Shown here in pieces: positions 37,819 to 49,490 of a DNA stretch of 64,000 bases. Position numbers and translations under genes: made by a program. The stretch spans positions 68,099 to 132,098 of the forward strand of contig CAWBXV010000007.1 in assembly GCA_963792875.1 (NCBI GenBank). Direction: 5' to 3'. The notes under the pieces were generated by a model, which saw only the letters and a list, made by a program, of their open reading frames with translations, had not been told where the DNA came from and ran no database searches. This DNA is from JAHEGP01 sp963792875. Lineage in GTDB: Bacteria > Pseudomonadota > Gammaproteobacteria > Pseudomonadales > JAHEGP01. Position 1 is the stretch's first letter; every line of letters starts with the position of its first letter.

Positions 37819-39672
37819 CTACTGGGCGGCCAGCTGCGGCTGGTGACCAAAATAGCTGGCCAGTTCGATCAGCAGGCGCTGGCCGGAATTCAAGGCGGCA
37901 CGCTGTGCCAGCACCTCGCGGCCGCGATCGGGATAATCCGTGATCACGCCGTCGACCCCGCGGCTCATCATCTGCGACATGCTGACGCCGTCGTTGACCG
38001 TCCACACCATCACGCGGCGACCCTGCTGGTGCGCCCTGCCGACAAACTGCCGGCTGCCGAAGCGGGTATTGACGGCATAGAAATCCAGCGCCAGCTTCTC
38101 CAGCTTGCCGGCCATCACCGACGTCAGCAGCCCCACGGGCCAATCCGGACGCAGCTCCCGCATGCGCTGGGTGCCGGCGTAATCCAGCGACATCAGCATG
38201 ACGTCGTCCTCCATGCCGGCAGCCTCCACGACGGCAGCGACCCGCTCCTCGAGCCGCTCGTTGTGGCCGTAGTACTTCAACTCGATCACCACGCCGGCGC
38301 TGCCGCGGCAAAGATCCAGCACCTGCCTCAGGGTCGGCACGCGCTCGCCGCTGAAGCGGGGGTCGAACCAGGAACCGATGTCGATGTCAGCCAGATCGGG
38401 CAGGGTGGCATCCCAGATCTTGAGATCGCGCCCGGCGACCTTCTTCAGGTCGCTGTCGTGCAGCACGACGACCTCGCCGTCGGCGCTCTCCTGCACATCG
38501 ATCTCGACCCAGTCCGCGCCCTGCCGCAAGGCCTCGCCGATAGCAGCCAGCGTGTTCTCGGGGGCAGCGCCGGAGGCGCCTCGATGAGCGATGATGCTGG
38601 CGCGGTCCTGCAGGGTGAGGCCTTCGATCAACTGGCGACTGATGGCGACGGCGGCCAGCAGGCTCAATGCCGATGCCGCGATGATGCGCCGGTTGGTGAG
38701 CAGCACCCGCGTGCCGGTACCCGCCTCGATGGACTCGGCGAGGTAGGCTCTGCCCGAATCGAGACCGCAGGCCTCGAACAGTTGCACCATGACGATCGCC
38801 AGCGCAGAGGCGCTCACCGCGGTCACGATCAGCGCCAGCAGCGCACTGAGCAACAGCAGCATGCCCAGCGCCAGCACGAGCAGGCGGATGTTCTCCAGCA
38901 AGCCGGGAATCAGCGCCTCACCCAGTCCGTCGACCACCACCGCGGCAAGACCCAGCAGCAGCAGATCCAGCACCGCCCAGGCCACCACCCAGGCGAGCAC
39001 CGTGCGGCGGCGGGTGCCGGCCGCCGCCGCACTGAGGGCCAGCACCTCGGCGGTGGGTTGCGGCGTGAACAGCGCCAGCGGCAGCGCAAAGAACCAGCCG
39101 ATCACCAGGCGCAGCAGCAGTGCGATCAGCGTCCCGACACAGATGGCGCCCAGAGCGGCAGCCGCCCAGAACGCGGGGGGGCGTTCGGCGAGATAGAAGT
39201 TGATGTCATAGTCGCCCAGCAGCGCGCGATAGATCAGCGCCAGCGCCAGCAGGCAGGGCACGACCAGCAGCAGCACCCGCAACACGATGCGCAGACCCAG
39301 CACCAGTATGCGCCGACTGCGGCGGGCCACGAAGGCGAGCGCCTGCAGGGTTGTGACGCGCTGGCCGTGCTGCACGCCATAGGCCACCGCCATCAGGGCC
39401 GAGTGTTTGAACACCATCAGCAGCAGGCCGGCCGCGCCAACCAGCAGCAGCGACAGCAGGCCCAGCGGCGACAGCGCGAAGTAGAGTATCTCCTGATCTG
39501 ACAGCGCCTGCGCACCGGACCACGACACGACGCGGTTGAAGAGCAGGCTGAACAGCGGCACGAGCAGGACATAGGCCAACAGCGAACCCAGTACATGGGT
39601 CGCCAGGTAGGACCTGGGATTGGCTAAAAAAGCCCGCCCGATTCCCGCGAGGGCAGTCGCATTCAACTGCAA
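37819..39672 (-). CDS. Membrane-anchored glycerophosphodiester phosphodiesterase
   Basis: 617 residues. The first about 350 are hydrophobic, with about seven membrane helices (for example LGLLSLLLVGAAGLLLMVF and LVLALGMLLLLSALLALIV). The C-terminal part is the GDPD barrel: IIAHRGASGAAPENTLAA (His and Arg of the HR motif, Glu of PEN), ADWVEIDVQESADGEVVVLHD and VVIELKYYG. This membrane-fused type (GDPD with a GlpQ-like domain) hydrolyses phospholipid head-group esters or lysophospholipid. The start is TTG at 39672 with GGGGAGG about 4 nt upstream. It lies convergent to the amylosucrase gene. Confidence 0.88.
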   Translation of the reverse strand: MQLNATALAGIGRAFLANPRSYLATHVLGSLLAYVLLVPLFSLLFNRVVSWSGAQALSDQEILYFALSPLGLLSLLLVGAAGLLLMVFKHSALMAVAYGVQHGQRVTTLQALAFVARRSRRILVLGLRIVLRVLLLVVPCLLALALIYRALLGDYDINFYLAERPPAFWAAAALGAICVGTLIALLLRLVIGWFFALPLALFTPQPTAEVLALSAAAAGTRRRTVLAWVVAWAVLDLLLLGLAAVVVDGLGEALIPGLLENIRLLVLALGMLLLLSALLALIVTAVSASALAIVMVQLFEACGLDSGRAYLAESIEAGTGTRVLLTNRRIIAASALSLLAAVAISRQLIEGLTLQDRASIIAHRGASGAAPENTLAAIGEALRQGADWVEIDVQESADGEVVVLHDSDLKKVAGRDLKIWDATLPDLADIDIGSWFDPRFSGERVPTLRQVLDLCRGSAGVVIELKYYGHNERLEERVAAVVEAAGMEDDVMLMSLDYAGTQRMRELRPDWPVGLLTSVMAGKLEKLALDFYAVNTRFGSRQFVGRAHQQGRRVMVWTVNDGVSMSQMMSRGVDGVITDYPDRGREVLAQRAALNSGQRLLIELASYFGHQPQLAAQ

Positions 39673-40055
39673 GCGCCCTCCCCGGCCCTACTGCGGCCGC
39701 GCCCACGGACGCCACCGCACGCGGCCGGCGGATAGGGCGCAAGATCGCCTGATGCCGGCGCGCCGGCTACCAGGCCAGCCAGCCGAGTCATTGTCATCCT
39801 CCGGTCCTCTGTGATGGACGTTCGACAGCGCACGCCCGACATTGGCGCAAAGCGCGCCCCTGCCCCCGCCAGCGTCGAGCCACCAAAGCATAAAGCACGC
39901 CTCCCCTGGTGTCGACAGCTCTCCAGGCGCCGTTGACCTGGCGCTTTGCTGCGACCCGACCGCTATCGCCGCGCCGTCCGCACGCACGCGTTGCGCCAAC
40001 AGCGCGCACCCTGGCACAGCCCCCGCCCAGCGGTCGCTCACCTGCGGTCCGCAGC
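39673..40055. other. Spacer of about 380 bp without a gene
   Basis: GC-rich sequence between the GDPD start and the stop of the FAD enzyme on the same strand. No repeat, promoter pair or small gene is convincing. Confidence 0.3.
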
Positions 40056-41687
<1,632 letters not shown>

Positions 41688-41867
41688 GGCGCGGCCCTCA
41701 CAGACCTCAGCCGCGCCTCGGACCGGTGCCCGCCGGCGGCAGGCGCGTTGCGGGATTGCAGCGACACGGTGCAGTTCCTCCACTCGACTCCATGCTGACC
41801 CATCATAGCGCCGCCCTGCGCCGCGCGGCAAAGCATCCACCGCTGACCGCCGCCAGGCAGCCGGCGC

Positions 41868-42593
41868 TCAATCCGGCGGCGGCCCGCTGCCAGCGTCCTG
41901 CGCGCGCGCCCTGGCGGCGCGCAACCTGGCCATCAGCTTGAGCAGGCCGCGGGTCAGAAACGGCAGCGTCGCCAGCAGCGCCAGCGCCAGCATCAGATTG
42001 GGCGTGAACACCTCCTCCAGGGAGAAGGCCCGCACCCCTCCCAGCTGCACGCCGAAGTGCACGTAGATGGCGATGATCGGCACCATGCCCAGCAGGGATG
42101 CCAGGAAAAAGCGCGTGGTGGTGATCGGCGTCAACCCCATCAGCAGGTTGATCAGCCAGAACGGGATCACCGGGATCATGCGCATGCTGACCAGATAGAA
42201 GGTGCCGTCCCTCTCGATGCCCTCGTTGATGACCGCCAGCTGCACCGCGAAGCGCTGCTGCACGAGCCCGTGCAGCACGTAGCGGGAGAACAGAAAGGCC
42301 AGCGTGCCACCCAGCGTGCAGGCGCTGAGCGCCAGCGGAATGCCGATGGCGTGGCCGAAGATGATGCCGCTGACGATGGACAGCGCGGCCGTGACGGGCA
42401 GCGAGAACGCCATGCCCAGCACGTACACGCCAAAGAAGATGGCCGCTGTCGCATCCGGGTGTTCGCGGAACATGCCCTGATAGAGCCTGGGGTCCAGCAG
42501 GCGCTCACCGTCGCCCAGCACGAAGGCGGCGCCAACAGTGCCGACGAGCACGATGAGAAACCACTGATTCCTGGCCAATACCGTCACCCGCAA
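41868..42593 (-). CDS. TVP38/TMEM64 (DedA-like) membrane protein
   Basis: About 241 residues from TTG at 42593 (GTG at 42587 is possible). Five or six membrane helices; the central helical-hairpin region reads SGIIFGHAIGIPLALSACTLGGTLAFLFSRYV, and MRMIPVIPFWLINLLMGLTPI follows, both hallmarks of TVP38/TMEM64 (SNARE-associated, DedA-related). These proteins are thought to move or scramble lipids or to help membrane homeostasis. No partner in the family is nearby. Neither candidate start has a strong ribosome site, so the N-terminus is uncertain. Confidence 0.87.
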   Translation of the reverse strand: MRVTVLARNQWFLIVLVGTVGAAFVLGDGERLLDPRLYQGMFREHPDATAAIFFGVYVLGMAFSLPVTAALSIVSGIIFGHAIGIPLALSACTLGGTLAFLFSRYVLHGLVQQRFAVQLAVINEGIERDGTFYLVSMRMIPVIPFWLINLLMGLTPITTTRFFLASLLGMVPIIAIYVHFGVQLGGVRAFSLEEVFTPNLMLALALLATLPFLTRGLLKLMARLRAARARAQDAGSGPPPD

Positions 42594-42790
42594 GACAGCG
42601 TAAAGCGCCGAAGTGTATCGCCAATCACCGCGGTTTTACAGTCACCGGGCGGCATTGGGGGCGCTTTGCTGCCGCCGGAGCGGGGCTTGTACGGGACCGC
42701 CGAGGGTGCGACACTCGCTGGATAACAGTTCAAAGTCCATGGCTGACGGCCCGACGCCACCGGCCCCTACCGGCTGCTCCAGGAGGCACC

Positions 42791-43573
42791 GTGACCTCGT
42801 CCTTGCTGCGCTTTGCCTTCGCCTGCTGCTGGCTGCTGCCGCTGGTGGCCCATCCGACGGTCGCCGACGATGCCCCCATCAGGCGGATCGCCAGCGGCGT
42901 CGTGATTCCCGACCGGGAGGTAGCCGTGGCGACGAAGATCGCCGATCGCATCGTCGCCATTCCCTACCAGGAAGGCGCCTCGGTCAAGCAGGGCGACGTG
43001 CTGGTGCAGCTGGAGGATGCGCAGTGGCAGGCCGATCTGCAGGCGGGCCTGGCAGCAGTCCGCCTCGCCCAGATCGAAGTCGAGCGCACGCGCAAGCGCC
43101 GGGACCGCATCAAAAACCTGAGGGAGCGCAGCTCCGCGTCCGAGGACGCGCTGGACAACGCCACCTTTGACCTGGCGGCCGCCGACGCCCGGCTGCTCTC
43201 GGCCCAGGCCAACGTCACCAAGTTCCGCGCCCTGCTCGCCGAGACCCGCATCGTCGCGCCCTTTGACGCCGTCGTCACAGGCCGGGTGGTGGAGCTCGGC
43301 GAAGTGACCAGCCCCGGCAGCCCGCTGCTGGAACTGCAGGATCAGCGCCGCCTTAAACTGCAGACGCGGATCAAGGAAAAAGACGTCCCGTTCATACAGG
43401 TCGGCCAGGCCGTCACCGTGACGATCGACGCCCTGGCGGGCGTCGAGCTGGCAGGGAGAGTCAGCAAACTGATCCCCGCCGGCGATGCCAGAACCCATAC
43501 CTTCGAGGTGGAGATCGAGCTGCCCGCACAGGCCGGACTGTACCCCGGCATGTTCGGACAGGCCAGCTTCTGA
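42791..43573 (+). CDS. RND efflux periplasmic adaptor (membrane-fusion protein), short form
   Basis: 260 residues from GTG at 42791, with AGGAGG 4 nt upstream. Signal peptide with cleavage near TVA-DD. The lipoyl/barrel-sandwich parts are at IPYQEGASVKQGDVLVQLED and APFDAVVTGRVVELGEVTSPGSPLL, separated by a coiled-coil hairpin (about 75-135). A beta-barrel ends in YPGMFGQASF. It is clearly shorter than usual (350-400), lacking the membrane-proximal domain. It stands directly before the RND permease. It likely bridges that permease to an outer-membrane channel, but no TolC-like gene is in the window. Confidence 0.86.
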   Translation: MTSSLLRFAFACCWLLPLVAHPTVADDAPIRRIASGVVIPDREVAVATKIADRIVAIPYQEGASVKQGDVLVQLEDAQWQADLQAGLAAVRLAQIEVERTRKRRDRIKNLRERSSASEDALDNATFDLAAADARLLSAQANVTKFRALLAETRIVAPFDAVVTGRVVELGEVTSPGSPLLELQDQRRLKLQTRIKEKDVPFIQVGQAVTVTIDALAGVELAGRVSKLIPAGDARTHTFEVEIELPAQAGLYPGMFGQASF

Positions 43574-43600
43574 CCCCGGCGCCGCAGAGAGAACGCCCCG

Positions 43601-46600
43601 ATGAAAGCCCTCATCCGCTTTTTCGCCCAGCGCGCCACTTTTGCCAATGTCTTCAGCCTCTCCCTGATCCTGCTGGGCATCAATGCCCTCGGCGTCATCC
43701 AGCGCGACAACTTCCCCAACGTCGACTTCAACGAGATGACCGTCACCACGCGCTACCCCGGCGCCGCACCGGAAGACGTCGAGCTGCACGTCACCAACGA
43801 GATCGAAGACGCGCTCAAGGAAGTCGACGACCTGGACACCGTCACGTCCTATTCCATGGAGAACATCTCCATCGTACACATCCGCCTTGACGACAACGCG
43901 CGCGACATCGGCAAGGTGAAGACCAACGTCCGTGACGCGGTGTCCAGCGTCACGGACCTGCCGCCGGAGGTCGACGAGCGCCCCAGGGTGATGGAGATCA
44001 CCACCTCCACCGGCATTCCCATCATCGAGGTCGGCCTGTCCGGCGATGTCGCCTATGCCGAGCTGCGCGCCGCGGCCCGCCAGACCGAGAGGGCCCTGAA
44101 GAAGATCGCCGGCGTCGCCAGCGTCACGCGCTACGGGTATCTGGACCGGGAGATCAAGGTGCAGGTGGATCAGACCGCCCTGGAGCGCTACCAGCTCTCC
44201 ACCGCGGACATCGTCGACGCCATCCGCAACCGCAATATCCGCGCCACCGGCGGCTCCTTCGAGTCCTACACCGACGAGAAAAATATCGTCACCCTGTCCC
44301 AGTTCAAGCAGCCGCTGGACGTCGCCGATGCGATCGTGAGCGCCAGTTCCGATGGCGCACCGATCCGGGTGAGGGACCTGGCGGAGGTGACCGACGAGTT
44401 TGAACCGGAGAAGGTTCGCTCCCACATGAACGGGCAACCCGCCATCGCGTTTCTGGTATTCAAGACTGAGTCCGCCGACCTCGTCCGCACCATCGACCGC
44501 ATCCATGACTACGTGGCAGGCGCACGGGAGCGCCTGCCGGCGGGCATCGCGCTCGACACCTCCAATGACAAATCGCGCATCGTCAAAAACCGCCTGCAGG
44601 TCGTAGCCAACAACGGCTTGTTCGGGCTCGCCCTGGTGCTGGGCACGCTGACCTTGTTTCTGAACCTGCGCACCGCGTTCTGGGTCGCGATGGGAATCCC
44701 CATCGCGCTGCTGGGCACCTTGTTCCTGCTGCCGTGGTTCGGCGCCTTTATGGACTCCATCGCCCTGTCGGCGATGATCCTGGTCATCGGTATCATCGTC
44801 GACGACGGCATCGTCATCGGCGAGAGCATCTGGCGCCAGCGGGAGCTGGGCGTGCCACCCCTGGAGGCGGCCGTGGAGGGCACGGCCGCGGTGATACTGC
44901 CCGTGCTCACCAACATCGTCACCACGCTGCTGGCGTTCTCGCCGATGTTTTTCATTCCCGGCGCGATGAGCGGCTTTGTGTTCGTCATCCCACTGGTGGT
45001 ATTCATCGCCCTGCTCATCTCACTGGTCGAGGTGGTCACCGCCCTGCCGGCGCACCTCATCGCCGGCAAGGGCGCCCGCAGCGTCGCGCCCAGGCCGGAA
45101 CATCGACTGATCGCGGGCCTGCGCCGGCGCTTCCGCCGCGCCCTGGAGGGCGCCATTCACTGGCGCTACGGTCTCATCGCCGCCATGCTGGCGCTGCTGG
45201 CCGGCACGCTGTGGTACGCCCGCGGCCACCTCGAATTCGCCCTGTTCCCGACCCAGTCCGCCGACGAGCTGTACGTCACCGTGGAGCTGCCCAGCGGCAC
45301 CTCGCTGCAGCGGACCTCGGAGAAGGTCCGGGAAATCGAAGCCCTGGTCGAGCAGCTGCCCGCCGGCGAACTCGATTCCTTCGTGACGCGGATCGGCAAC
45401 CACGGCGCCTACAATATCGGCGAAAACGAGAACTGGGCCAATATCGGCGTCTACCTGACGCCGTTTTCCACCCGCGAACGCAACGCCGACGAGATCGTCG
45501 AGGACTTGCGCCAGCGCATCCGGGCGCTGGAGGGCATCGTCGCCTTCAATTTCATCATCGACAGCGGCGGGCCGCCGGTGGGCAGACCGATCACGCTGCG
45601 GGTGGTGGGCGGCGCCGACGACGACCGCGCCGCGCTGGCAGACGAGGTGGTTCGGCGGCTGGGCCAGATCGACGGCGTGAAGGACATCGATCGCAACGAC
45701 AAGCGCGGCAAGGAGCAGATCCTGATCGATCTGGACTATCTCCGTCTGGCCGACTTCGGCCTCAGCGTGGCGGACGTGGCCAACGCCGTCAGGATCGCCT
45801 ACGACGGCGAGGTCGTAACCGCGGTGCGCTATGGCGACGAGGACGTGGAGTTTCGCGTACAGCTGGAGAAAGCCGCCCGCAGCTCCCTGGACATGCTGGC
45901 CCGCCTGAGCATCCGCAACCGCGACGGACAATTCATCCAGCTGCGCGAATTTGCGCGCTTTGTCACCGGCCCGGGGCCCTCACATATCTACCACTACGAG
46001 AACGAGCGGGCGATCACCCTCACCGCCGACGTCAACAAGGACGTGGTGACGCCGATGGCCGTCAGCGAGCGCATCGCCGCCGCGTTCGAGCTCGAGCGGG
46101 ACTGGCCCGGCCTGGAACTGCTGGTCGGGGGCGAGGCTGAGGAGACCGTGGCATCGGTGAACAACCTGCTGGTGGCATTTTACTCGGCCATGCTCGCAGT
46201 CTACGTGGTGCTGCTGTTGCTGTTCAACAGCCTGCTGCAGCCGGTGCTGGTCATGCTGGCCATTCCCTTCGGGCTGATCGGTGTCTTCATGGCCTTTATC
46301 GCCCACGGCCAGCCGATGGGCTTCCTCGGCATGATGGGCGCCCTCGGCATGATCGGCATCGTCGTCAACGACTCGCTGATACTGGTCAACCTCGTCAACG
46401 AGCTGCAGCGCCAGCAACCCGACCGGCCGATCCGCGAGGCGGTGATCGACGCCACGGAGGCCCGCCTGCGGGCCATCCTGCTGACCTCGATCACCACCGT
46501 GGCGGGACTGATCCCCATGGCCTACGGCATCGGGGGTTTCGACCCCTACGCGGCACCCATGGCCCTGGCCATGGGCTACGGCATCCTGCTGGCCACGCCT

Positions 46601-46717
46601 CTTACCCTGTTCCTGCTGCCGTGCTTCCTGGTCGCCGCCGCCGAAGGCCGGTCCGCCCTGCGGCGCTTGTTGCGGCGGCACCCGGCAGGTCCCGGCGATG
46701 CCACACCGCTCCGCTGA
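43601..46717 (+). CDS. RND efflux permease (AcrB/MdtB family)
   Basis: 1038 residues, full family length. Twelve membrane helices are arranged as two repeats of one plus five, with two large periplasmic loops. The proton-relay motif lies in TM4: MILVIGIIVDDGIVIGESIW, with the Asp pair. LNLRTAFWVAMGIPIALLGT and MLAIPFGLIGVFMAFIAHGQPMGFLGMMG mark the second half. These transporters drive export of drugs, metals or lipophilic compounds with protons. It starts 27 nt after the adaptor. Substrate class cannot be set; divergence from AcrB in the periplasmic loops suggests an HAE1-like or environmental branch. Confidence 0.9.
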   Translation: MKALIRFFAQRATFANVFSLSLILLGINALGVIQRDNFPNVDFNEMTVTTRYPGAAPEDVELHVTNEIEDALKEVDDLDTVTSYSMENISIVHIRLDDNARDIGKVKTNVRDAVSSVTDLPPEVDERPRVMEITTSTGIPIIEVGLSGDVAYAELRAAARQTERALKKIAGVASVTRYGYLDREIKVQVDQTALERYQLSTADIVDAIRNRNIRATGGSFESYTDEKNIVTLSQFKQPLDVADAIVSASSDGAPIRVRDLAEVTDEFEPEKVRSHMNGQPAIAFLVFKTESADLVRTIDRIHDYVAGARERLPAGIALDTSNDKSRIVKNRLQVVANNGLFGLALVLGTLTLFLNLRTAFWVAMGIPIALLGTLFLLPWFGAFMDSIALSAMILVIGIIVDDGIVIGESIWRQRELGVPPLEAAVEGTAAVILPVLTNIVTTLLAFSPMFFIPGAMSGFVFVIPLVVFIALLISLVEVVTALPAHLIAGKGARSVAPRPEHRLIAGLRRRFRRALEGAIHWRYGLIAAMLALLAGTLWYARGHLEFALFPTQSADELYVTVELPSGTSLQRTSEKVREIEALVEQLPAGELDSFVTRIGNHGAYNIGENENWANIGVYLTPFSTRERNADEIVEDLRQRIRALEGIVAFNFIIDSGGPPVGRPITLRVVGGADDDRAALADEVVRRLGQIDGVKDIDRNDKRGKEQILIDLDYLRLADFGLSVADVANAVRIAYDGEVVTAVRYGDEDVEFRVQLEKAARSSLDMLARLSIRNRDGQFIQLREFARFVTGPGPSHIYHYENERAITLTADVNKDVVTPMAVSERIAAAFELERDWPGLELLVGGEAEETVASVNNLLVAFYSAMLAVYVVLLLLFNSLLQPVLVMLAIPFGLIGVFMAFIAHGQPMGFLGMMGALGMIGIVVNDSLILVNLVNELQRQQPDRPIREAVIDATEARLRAILLTSITTVAGLIPMAYGIGGFDPYAAPMALAMGYGILLATPLTLFLLPCFLVAAAEGRSALRRLLRRHPAGPGDATPLR

Positions 46718-46745
46718 TCGGGCGCGGGCGTCGACGCATTATCGC

Positions 46746-46775
46746 TTGCTTCCAGCGTCTCTCAAACTGCACAAT
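46746..46775 (+). promoter_or_regulatory. Weak sigma-70-like promoter upstream of the WS/DGAT gene
   Basis: TTGCTT (46746-46751), 18-nt spacer, CACAAT (46770-46775). Both boxes are partial matches; it lies about 90 nt before the start. Confidence 0.3.
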
Positions 46776-46862
46776 AGGTCGGGCAAAGCAAGAAGAATAA
46801 TGCGGACTGCAACCGGATTTTTTCTGCAAGACCGCTCCTGGACCGTCGATCTAAGGACAGCC

Positions 46863-48275
46863 ATGATGCCTAAAAAAAAGATGATAGCCTTGGAACCCAC
46901 GGATTACCTTTTCCTGGCCGGCGAAACGCGGCAACAGCCCATGCACGTGGGCTGCCTGCTGTTGTACCGCGTCAAAGAGGGCGAGGACGCCAATGAAGCG
47001 GCCACCAGCGCCTTCGTCCGCATGCAGTCTTACACTCAGGCCAACCCACCCTTCAACTACCGCCTGGCCAGGCGCTGGCTGCCCTACTGGGAGGAGGACC
47101 ACGAGTTCGACATCACCAATCACGTGCGCCACGTGCAGCTGCCCCACCCCGGTGATATCAAGGAACTGCTGAAACTGGTGGGGGTCTTCCACGGCCTCAC
47201 CATGGACCGCTCCCTGCCCCTGTGGTACGTGTGGATCATCAGCGGCCTGCCGGACAACCGCTACGCGGTCTATACGCAGATCCACCACTCGCTGCTGGAC
47301 GGCGTGTCCGGCGCCCGCATGATCGCCCGCGCCCACAGCCCCGACCCCGCCCAGCGCGATATGCCCCCTATCTGGGCCATGCCCGTCAAGGGCAGCAAGC
47401 GCAAGGCGAGCAACCAGGCCAAGGCGCAGGGCGACCTGGAGACCGACCCCTTCTCCGCCGCCGTCAACCTGCTGCGCTCCAACCGCAATATCGCGCGCAC
47501 GGTGATGCAGGCCTGGAAGAACGACCGCATCGGCCTCTTCGGCAGCGACATGTTCAATGCGCCGGATACCATCCTCAACCAGCGCATCACCGGCGCCCGC
47601 CGTTTCGTGGCGGACTCCTTCAGCCTGTCGCGCATCAAGGCCGTCGGCAAACCACTGGGCGCCACGGTCAACGACATGCTGCTGACGATGATGGGGCGGT
47701 CGCTGCAGCGCTACCTGGAGGATCTGGGTCAACTCCCCAAGGAACCGCTGCGGGTGCTGATGCCGGTCAACCTGCGCGAGGACGACAGCGTCGGCGGCAA
47801 CCAGATCGCCATGGTGCGCGCCAGTCTTGGCACCGACCAGACGGATATCGCCGGCATCATGGCCGCGGTGAAGCGTTCGGTGGACGAGCAGAAGAAACTG
47901 CTCAGAAAGCTGAGCAAGAGCGAGAGCCAGTTGTACTCCGGCATCACGCTGGCACCCTGGCTGGCCAACGCCACCACCGGCAAGCTGGACCGCTTCAGGA
48001 CCGCCAATACGCTGCTGTCCAACGTGCCCGGGCCCAAGGAGACCCTGTACTGGAACGGCGAGCAGCTCGACGCGATGTATCCCGTGTCGATCGTCATGCA
48101 TCAGAACGGAGTGAATTTCACGGTATTCAGCTACCGGGACAACATCGAGCTGGGCATCATCGGCTGCCGCAATCGCATACCCCACCTGCAGGTGCTGCTG
48201 CAGTACATGCACGAGGCCCTGGATGAGATCGAGGCCAGCAGCGGGCCCGCGAAGAAGCAGCGCAGCGCCGGATGA
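46863..48275 (+). CDS. Wax ester synthase / diacylglycerol acyltransferase (WS/DGAT)
   Basis: 470 residues from ATG at 46863, with AAGGA 5 nt upstream. The active site is QIHHSLLDGVSGARM (HHxxxDG, His141/His142/Asp146). LEPTDYLFLAGETRQQPMHVG at the N-terminus is the family opening; later NDMLLTMMGRSLQRYL and LRVLMPVNLREDDSVGGNQIA match the WS/DGAT C-domain. It joins fatty acyl-CoA to fatty alcohol or diacylglycerol, making storage wax esters or triacylglycerol. Neighbours downstream are a lipoprotein and a patatin-like lipase, which fits a neutral-lipid theme, though the strands differ. The basic N-terminus (PKKKM) may bind membranes. Confidence 0.91.
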   Translation: MMPKKKMIALEPTDYLFLAGETRQQPMHVGCLLLYRVKEGEDANEAATSAFVRMQSYTQANPPFNYRLARRWLPYWEEDHEFDITNHVRHVQLPHPGDIKELLKLVGVFHGLTMDRSLPLWYVWIISGLPDNRYAVYTQIHHSLLDGVSGARMIARAHSPDPAQRDMPPIWAMPVKGSKRKASNQAKAQGDLETDPFSAAVNLLRSNRNIARTVMQAWKNDRIGLFGSDMFNAPDTILNQRITGARRFVADSFSLSRIKAVGKPLGATVNDMLLTMMGRSLQRYLEDLGQLPKEPLRVLMPVNLREDDSVGGNQIAMVRASLGTDQTDIAGIMAAVKRSVDEQKKLLRKLSKSESQLYSGITLAPWLANATTGKLDRFRTANTLLSNVPGPKETLYWNGEQLDAMYPVSIVMHQNGVNFTVFSYRDNIELGIIGCRNRIPHLQVLLQYMHEALDEIEASSGPAKKQRSAG

Positions 48276-48386
48276 CGCCTGCTGGCCGACCGCCTGCCAG
48301 CCATTGCGCCGTGTAGCCCGATGCCAGGGCCGCGCGATGCTGCCGGGCAGCGGCGGCCAGGCCCCCACAACCGTGACCTGACACAG

Positions 48387-49472
48387 ATGCGCCACGACAC
48401 AAGTCTTAAGTTCGGCACTCTTATCGTCGCTGCCAGCGCCGGATTGGTGCTGGCCGCCTGCGGCAGCCTGGGGCCGTCCACGCTGGACAAAGACCAGCTC
48501 GACTACGGCGCCAGCGTGGGCGAGAACTGGAAAAACCAGATGCTGGCCAATGTCGTCAAGCTGCGCTATGTGGACATGCCCGTTTTTATCGACGTGGGCC
48601 AGATCGTCAGCGGCTACACCCTGCAGACGCAGATATCCGGCCGCCTGGGCTTCGGTGACAGCATCACGGGCAGCAACAACCAGGGGCTCGGCGCCGGCGG
48701 CAGCTACACGGATCGCCCCACCATCACCTACATGCCAAAGACGGGCGAGAACTATCTGCGCAGCCTGCTGGAACCGGTCGCGCCCAGCGCGGTGCTGGCG
48801 CTGACGCTGGCCGGTTACAGCCCCCAGCTGCTGTTCAACTGGGCAGTCGAATCGATCAATGGCGTGCGCAACTACTCCGCCACGCGGGGCATGAGCGACG
48901 CGTCCGCCGACCCGAAGTTCGTGGAGTTCGTCGAGCTGCTGGGTGAGATGCGCCATGCCGGCGCCATCGGCTTCGAAGTGGACAAAGCCACTGCCGCCGG
49001 CGGCCACGACGTCATCCTGTTCTTTTCCAACAGGTCCCTCGATGAGGCGACGCGAGCCAAGCAGCGCAGAATGCGTCAACTGATCGGCATGGCCCCTGAG
49101 CCCCGCCAGTTCAAGATCATCTACTCACCGTTTGCCGTGGACGATGCCAACGTTCTGGCAATCCAGACGCGTTCCATCCTGCAGACGCTGTACTCGATGG
49201 CCGGGTTCGTCGATGTGCCGCCGGACAAGGAAGCCAGGGCCGGGCCGGGTTACGATCTGGCGGCGGCAGCACAGCGCCCTTTTCACGTCCGCACCACCAA
49301 GCATCGACCCGGCGACGCCTACGCCGTCTTCCACTACGATGGCGACTGGTACTGGATCGACCACAACGACCTCGAATCCAAGAAGGTGTTTACGCTGATG
49401 CTGTTTCTGACCACGCTCACCAACCGCGCGCAGAGCGAGAACGCGCCGGTTCTCACCATACCGACCAGCTGA
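48387..49472 (+). CDS. Lipoprotein of unknown function
   Basis: 361 residues from ATG at 48387. Signal peptide with lipobox LAAC (Cys at about 25). No membrane helix after the signal. The mature part has a conserved look (GASVGENWKNQMLANVVKLRYVDMPVFIDVGQIVSGYTLQTQ), a putative beta-rich core, then YAVFHYDGDWYWIDHNDLESKKVFTLMLFLTTL near the end. I do not recognise a characterised family, though similar hypothetical lipoproteins occur widely in proteobacteria. It may be cotranscribed with the WS/DGAT gene (111-nt gap). Its end and the patatin stop are only 18 nt apart on opposite strands. Confidence 0.75.
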   Translation: MRHDTSLKFGTLIVAASAGLVLAACGSLGPSTLDKDQLDYGASVGENWKNQMLANVVKLRYVDMPVFIDVGQIVSGYTLQTQISGRLGFGDSITGSNNQGLGAGGSYTDRPTITYMPKTGENYLRSLLEPVAPSAVLALTLAGYSPQLLFNWAVESINGVRNYSATRGMSDASADPKFVEFVELLGEMRHAGAIGFEVDKATAAGGHDVILFFSNRSLDEATRAKQRRMRQLIGMAPEPRQFKIIYSPFAVDDANVLAIQTRSILQTLYSMAGFVDVPPDKEARAGPGYDLAAAAQRPFHVRTTKHRPGDAYAVFHYDGDWYWIDHNDLESKKVFTLMLFLTTLTNRAQSENAPVLTIPTS

Positions 49473-49490
49473 GGCGTTCAGGGGCGCTGG

